A DNA stretch of 64,000 nt from Carthagonibacter metallireducens (GTDB lineage Bacteria > Gemmatimonadota > Gemmatimonadetes > Palauibacterales > Palauibacteraceae): contig JAMJQQ010000026.1 in assembly GCA_023554445.1 (NCBI GenBank), positions 1-64,000 of the forward strand, written 5' to 3'. Positions 60,210 to 64,000 of the stretch are shown piece after piece. A program made the translations under genes and the position numbers. Under the pieces are notes generated by a model that saw nothing but the letters and a program-made list of their open reading frames with translations, did not search any database and was not told the DNA's origin. Position 1 is the first letter of the stretch, and each line of letters starts with the position of its first letter.

Positions 60210-61028
60210 CTATTCACCCAGAGGCAGGATTTCCGCCTTTTCCCGATTCACGTCGAGTCGACGAACCCGGGCTGACGAGGATGGTCGGGCCGGCGGGTAG
60301 AGGTTCTTCCGCCGCGCCGCCGCTATGCCGAGAAGGTCCCTGACGCCTCGAATCGCCTCCCTCGCCGGCCGGACCCGCGCCGAAGCCATGTGCTTCCATG
60401 AAACCGGGATTTCCCGGATGTCCATGCCGAGCCTCCGAGCGACGAGGAGACACTCGACGTCGAATCCGCTGGTTACGCCGGCTCTCCTGACACCTCCCGG
60501 TCGTTCCGGAGCGTAGACCACCATCTGATCCAGGACCTGCAGAAGTACCGATCTGCGCCAGGCCTTGAAGCCGCACTGCGTGTCGGAGAAAGGGAGGCCC
60601 AGCAGGAGACGGCTGAGGAGCATCTGTCCGAGGCTGAGCAGGTAGCGCTGCGGCGGTGCCCCCGGGCGGACCAACCCCCGGCTGCCGATCGCCGCATCTG
60701 CTCCGGCTCGGATCGCCTCGAGCAAGCGGGAGCCATCCTCGATCGGCGTCGCGAGGTCCATGTCGGAAAGCAGTACGATCTCGCCGCTCGCGGCCCGCGC
60801 GCCCGCACTGAGTGCAGAGGCTTTCCCCCCGCGAGGTAGCTCCAGGACGAGGTCTGCCGTCAGCAAGGCCCGGGCGACCGTGTCGTCTGCGCTGCCGTCG
60901 TCGGCAACGATGAGCTCGGTGGAGAACGGACGGGCCGCGAGCCATGCGCGCACGATCTCGAGTGCGCCGGCGTCGATCGCTGCGCTCTCGTTGTAAGCCG
61001 GTATGACGACCGACAGCGCAATGGCCAT
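60210..61028 (-). CDS. Family 2 glycosyltransferase (ALG5/dolichyl-phosphate-glucosyltransferase-like)
   Basis: About 272 residues with a GT-A fold: SVVIPAYNESAAI at the N-terminus, ADDGSADDT (nucleotide-sugar binding), SDMDLATPIED (DxD region) and FSDTQCGFKAW, a motif typical of polyprenyl-phosphate glycosyltransferases. No membrane segments are seen. It probably transfers a hexose to a polyprenyl phosphate for surface glycan assembly. The ATG at 61028 begins exactly at the conserved strand; the upstream open frame has no family similarity. Confidence 0.9.
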   Translation of the reverse strand: MAIALSVVIPAYNESAAIDAGALEIVRAWLAARPFSTELIVADDGSADDTVARALLTADLVLELPRGGKASALSAGARAASGEIVLLSDMDLATPIEDGSRLLEAIRAGADAAIGSRGLVRPGAPPQRYLLSLGQMLLSRLLLGLPFSDTQCGFKAWRRSVLLQVLDQMVVYAPERPGGVRRAGVTSGFDVECLLVARRLGMDIREIPVSWKHMASARVRPAREAIRGVRDLLGIAAARRKNLYPPARPSSSARVRRLDVNREKAEILPLGE

Positions 61029-61328
61029 ATGCTCTCCCTCGGGCCGCAGCGGATTGGCGGGATGGCTCGCGCAGGCGGCCTTCCCCGACCGATCCTTCGA
61101 TTCGGCAGCAAGGGGAGCAAGCGGGGTGCCAGCCTGCAGGCACCGGAAACCCGCCACGTTCGCATCCAGTTGCCCCGGCGGATCCGGGCGGAATCCCGCG
61201 TTATGCCCGGATCGAGTGCGACGCGCCCCCGGCCCTCGATGCGCGCGGGCCCGTCCCCCGGGAGGGGGAACGGGCCCGCTGATGTCAGGCTTTCCACCCG
61301 ATGGCCGACTCGGCGACCACCGCATGAA
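61029..61328. other. Intergenic region between the GT2 gene and pntB
   Basis: 300 bases, both flanking genes on the minus strand. Apart from the strong hairpin at 61245-61279 I see no gene or clear promoter here. The glycosyltransferase probably has its own promoter in this stretch because the hairpin would separate it from the pnt operon. Confidence 0.5.
61245..61279 (-). terminator. Strong GC hairpin after pntB
   Basis: A stem of gcgggcccgt plus cccc pairing with gggg plus acgggcccgc, with one extra base and a 6-base loop, begins about 50 bases after the pntB stop. It is stable enough for a terminator of the pnt operon, although no T-run follows on the minus strand. Confidence 0.55.
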
Positions 61329-62786
61329 TCAGAGCTGCTTGACCTCCTCGAGAATACGGCCGATCGAATCTCCCGCGTCTCCGAACAACATCATGGTATT
61401 GCGCAGGTAGAACAGCTCGTTGTCGAGACCGGCGAAGCCGGGATTTAGGCTGCGCTTCATCACGACACAGTGCTTTGCCCGGTCGACCTCGATGATCGGC
61501 ATCCCGTAGAGGTCGCTGTTCGGGTCATCCCGAGCAGCCGGATTGACAACGTCGTTCGCGCCTACCACGAGACAGGCGTCGACGTTTGCCATGTCGGGGT
61601 TCACGTCCTCCGGCTCGTAGAGCTGGTTGTACGGGACGTTGGCCTCGGCCAGCAGCACGTTCATGTGACCCGGCATACGGCCGGCCACGGGATGCACCAC
61701 GTACTTCACGTTCACGCCGCGGCTCTCGAGGTTGTCGCAGAGCTCGCGGAGCTTGTGCTGGGCCTGGGCGACGGCGAGGCCGTAGCCAGGCACGATCACG
61801 ACCTGCTTCGCGTAGGCCAGCAGCATGGCCACGTCGTCCGCCTGCACGTCGTTCACGTCGGCCATCGTGCGCTTCTCGCCCTTGGCGACCGGACCCTTGC
61901 CGGCCACCTCGCCGAACGACCCGAAGATCACGTTGGCGAGAGAGCGATTCATTGCCTTGCACATGATCCGCGTCAGGATCAGGCCCGAAGCTCCGACGAG
62001 CGCACCGGAGATGATCAGCACGTTGTTGTTGAGAACGAAGCCGGCAGCCGACGCCGCGAGCCCCGAATAGGAGTTCAGCAACGAAACGACGACCGGCATG
62101 TCCGCGCCGCCGATCGGAATCACGAGGAGGATCCCCAGGATCATGGCGGCGATCCAGAGTCCCCAGTACCAGAGGTTGATGCTGGACGGATCCGCCCCCG
62201 CGATCGCGCCGGGAGTCGAGATGATCAGCCAGCCCATCAGGGCGAGGATTCCCAGGAACAGGCCTGCATTGAGCACCTGCTGACCCGGGAACTTCACCGC
62301 CTTCTCTGTGACGATTCCCTGCAGCTTGCCGAACGCGACCAGACTACCGGAGAACGTGACCGCACCGATGAGAGTGCCGATCATGATCGAAAGCGAGGAG
62401 TCCAGCGGAACCTCGGACACGGCCACGCCGCTCTCGACGACCTTGCCGTGCGTGTAACGGAGGTACTCGGCGGCCGCCACCAGGCCGGAGGCCAGGCCAC
62501 CGAAACCGTTGAACAGTCCCACCATCTGCGGCATCGCGGTCATCTTGACGAGACGGGCCATCAGGCCGCCGACCAGACCGCCGATCAGCAATCCGCCGAT
62601 GATCCACTGCCAGGTGACGATCCCGCCGCCGACCAGCGTGGCAACGATGGCGACGAGCATTCCAATGGCCGCGAGCTGGTTGCCGCCGCGGGCGGTATCG
62701 GGGTGACTGAGGCGTTTGAGCCCCAGGATGAACAGCACCGCCGAGAGCAGGTAGGCGAGCTGCATCATGATCAGTCTTGTATCCAT
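61329..62786 (-). CDS. pntB: NAD(P) transhydrogenase subunit beta
   Basis: About 485 residues. Proton-translocating transhydrogenase subunit that binds NADP(H) and uses the proton gradient to make NADPH from NADH. The N-terminal two-thirds are about nine membrane helices (including GGLLIGGLVGGLMARLVKM). The C-terminal NADP domain contains VVIVPGYGLAVAQAQHKLRE, HPVAGRMPGHMNVLLAEA, VVGANDVVNPAA and KRSLNPGFAGLDN. The ATG at 62786 is preceded in frame by a GTG. Last gene of pntAA-pntAB-pntB. Confidence 0.97.
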   Translation of the reverse strand: MDTRLIMMQLAYLLSAVLFILGLKRLSHPDTARGGNQLAAIGMLVAIVATLVGGGIVTWQWIIGGLLIGGLVGGLMARLVKMTAMPQMVGLFNGFGGLASGLVAAAEYLRYTHGKVVESGVAVSEVPLDSSLSIMIGTLIGAVTFSGSLVAFGKLQGIVTEKAVKFPGQQVLNAGLFLGILALMGWLIISTPGAIAGADPSSINLWYWGLWIAAMILGILLVIPIGGADMPVVVSLLNSYSGLAASAAGFVLNNNVLIISGALVGASGLILTRIMCKAMNRSLANVIFGSFGEVAGKGPVAKGEKRTMADVNDVQADDVAMLLAYAKQVVIVPGYGLAVAQAQHKLRELCDNLESRGVNVKYVVHPVAGRMPGHMNVLLAEANVPYNQLYEPEDVNPDMANVDACLVVGANDVVNPAARDDPNSDLYGMPIIEVDRAKHCVVMKRSLNPGFAGLDNELFYLRNTMMLFGDAGDSIGRILEEVKQL

Positions 62787-62805
62787 CACTCTGCCTCGGG
62801 GTTCG

Positions 62806-63108
62806 CTAGTTCGTGTCGGTGTCCCGCCGGAACATCTGCAGCATCCGGTCGGTGACCATGAATCCGCCCACCACGTTGATCGTCGCAGCGACTACGGCGA
62901 CCATTCCGATGACGTCGAACAGCACGCCCTCGCCCATGCCGGCGATCACCAGCGCACCGACGATGGAGATTCCCGAGATGGCGTTAGAGCCCGACATCAG
63001 GGGAGTGTGCAGTGTCGGAGGGACTTTCGTGATGACCTCGAATCCGATGAACATCGCCAGCACGAAGATGATCACGTTGACCAGAATGTCGGGCATCGTG
63101 GCAATCAT
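62806..63108 (-). CDS. pntAB: NAD(P) transhydrogenase subunit alpha, membrane part
   Basis: About 100 residues with three or four membrane helices (ILVNVIIFVLAMFIGFEVI, SIVGALVIAGMG, IGMVAVVAATINVVGGF). The HTPLMSGSNAISG motif between helices one and two is universally conserved in this segment. In E. coli it is fused to the NAD-binding part; here it is a separate gene that starts with an ATGA overlap on the preceding stop. The longer upstream open frame is part of pntAA. Confidence 0.95.
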   Translation of the reverse strand: MIATMPDILVNVIIFVLAMFIGFEVITKVPPTLHTPLMSGSNAISGISIVGALVIAGMGEGVLFDVIGMVAVVAATINVVGGFMVTDRMLQMFRRDTDTN

Positions 63109-64000
63109 GACTCGTACCTCACCGTTCCGTCGTGCGTCACTACGCACGCTCCCGTGATGTCGTTCTCCAGATCGATGACGAGTTGCCCCTCATCGTCGAC
63201 CAGGTAGTTGAGCAGATTGGAGAGCACCTTCCCGTACATCTGCGACCCGTGAAGGGGAACGGCCGCCGCGAGATCCTGCGGACCCATCACCAGCACCCCG
63301 TTCCGGACGACCGTCTCACCGGGTTCGGTCAACTCGCAGTTTCCACCTGCCGGGGCGGCGAGGTCGACGATCACCGAACCGGGGCGCATGCCCTCGACCA
63401 TGTCCGCGGTGATCAGAACCGGCGCCTTGCGACCGGGAACCAGGGCGGTCGTGATCACGACATCGGATTTCGCGATGTGCTCGGCGAGAAGCTGCCGTTC
63501 GTGCTCCTGCTCCTCCTCCGACACTTCCTTGGCGTATCCGCCCTCCGTCTCCGTATCCTCGCTGCCCTGCCACTCGACGAAGTTCGCGCCCAGACTCTGG
63601 ACCTGTTCCTTGGCAGCCGGCCGAATGTCGAACGCTTCGACGACCGCGCCGAGTCTCCGCGCCGTCGCGATCGCCTGCAGGCCGGCGACGCCGGCGCCGA
63701 TGATGAACACGTTGGCCGGCGCGATCGTGCCGGCGGCCGTCGTGAGCATGGGGAAGAACTTGCTGCTCGCAGCCGCGCCCCGAAGCACCGCGTTGTAGCC
63801 TGCAACCGTGCTGAAGGCGGACAGGGAATCCATCCGCTGGGCCAGCGTCGTGCGCGGCATGAGTTCCATGGAGAACGATGTGACGCCGCGCTCGGCGAGA
63901 CGCTCCAGGGTCTCCGCGTTCGCGTGCGGCTGGAGTTGTCCGATGAGCAGTGCTCCCGATGGGATCAGCTCGACTTCGTCCGTGCCGTCGTCCCGTTTGA
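63105..64000 (-). CDS. pntAA: NAD(P) transhydrogenase subunit alpha, NAD-binding part (partial)
   Basis: The coding frame continues past the right edge of the window, so the N-terminus is missing; about 298 residues are present. Visible blocks: LIPSGALLIGQLQPHANAE, AERGVTSFSMELMPRTT, the dinucleotide fold VFIIGAGVAGLQAIATARRLGA, TTALVPGRKAPVLI, and MRPGSVIVDLAAPAGGNCE. This is the soluble NAD(H)-binding domain of the alanine-dehydrogenase-like family. An internal ATG could be mistaken for the start, but residues before it clearly belong to the family. Confidence 0.96.
   Translation of the reverse strand, partial: KRDDGTDEVELIPSGALLIGQLQPHANAETLERLAERGVTSFSMELMPRTTLAQRMDSLSAFSTVAGYNAVLRGAAASSKFFPMLTTAAGTIAPANVFIIGAGVAGLQAIATARRLGAVVEAFDIRPAAKEQVQSLGANFVEWQGSEDTETEGGYAKEVSEEEQEHERQLLAEHIAKSDVVITTALVPGRKAPVLITADMVEGMRPGSVIVDLAAPAGGNCELTEPGETVVRNGVLVMGPQDLAAAVPLHGSQMYGKVLSNLLNYLVDDEGQLVIDLENDITGACVVTHDGTVRYES

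Noticed and set aside
61470..62855. 461-codon plus-strand open frame rich in His, Asp and Arg
   Set aside because: Antisense to pntB; the composition is that of a reverse-complemented membrane protein.

Overview
The window is a gene-dense, high-GC bacterial chromosome segment from a diderm (Gram-negative type) organism. The envelope evidence is SurA-type periplasmic chaperones, lipobox lipoproteins, Kdo biosynthesis and FtsEX with an EnvC-like activator. The gene mix (PyrK plus class 1B PyrD, a metal-type KdsA, many secreted M14/M28/S15 peptidases, ergothioneine genes and frequent GTG/TTG starts) fits Gemmatimonadota best. That assignment is an inference; no rRNA gene is present to confirm it. 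I see no tRNA, rRNA, CRISPR array, insertion sequence or phage gene.

Layout. 1-6.2 kb: the end of an exopolysaccharide locus (partial sugar-nucleotide epimerase, Wzc-type tyrosine kinase), then divergent glmS and a UDP-GlcNAc 2-epimerase. 6.6-11.5 kb: an NtrC-type response regulator with a soluble histidine kinase, a tandem universal stress protein, a pteridine-reductase-like SDR and a small conserved protein. 11.7-15.5 kb: guaB, an MltD-like lytic transglycosylase and a PHP phosphoesterase. 15.4-32.1 kb: a minus-strand run of 13 genes, mostly joined by 4-base start/stop overlaps: DUF58, BatA-like, mfd, a PpiC-like lipoprotein, surA, pdxA, ftsE, ftsX, envC-like, holB, moaC, a small lytic transglycosylase and a UDP-sugar dehydrogenase. 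32.3-41.1 kb, plus strand: M28 peptidase, YtxH and YihY proteins, smpB, an N-acetylmuramoyl-alanine amidase, a TPR lipoprotein and pyrK-pyrD-pyrF. 41.1-46.0 kb, minus strand: a five-gene cluster that I read as an 8-amino-Kdo (Kdo8N) pathway: aminotransferase, Fe-type alcohol dehydrogenase, kdsA, a transaldolase-CBS fusion and a KdsC-like phosphatase. 46.2-50.5 kb: TPM protein, degenerate nucleotidyltransferase, LemA and an S15 hydrolase. 50.6-54.5 kb: DUF2784 and two M14 carboxypeptidase paralogues, one apparently without its zinc site. 54.7-64 kb: quinone oxidoreductase, a large acyl-CoA dehydrogenase, egtB-egtD, a GT2 glycosyltransferase and the pntAA-pntAB-pntB transhydrogenase operon (cut at the right edge).

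Most of the window serves envelope construction and remodelling: precursor supply (GlmS, 2-epimerase, UDP-sugar dehydrogenase), polysaccharide export (Wzc), LPS core sugar (Kdo/Kdo8N), outer-membrane protein folding (SurA, PpiC), and peptidoglycan splitting (FtsEX-EnvC, the amidase and two lytic transglycosylases). The best candidates for under-described biology are the Kdo8N-type cluster carrying a transaldolase-CBS fusion, the catalytic/non-catalytic M14 pair, and an 11-base motif that occurs at exactly the same distance before two genes.
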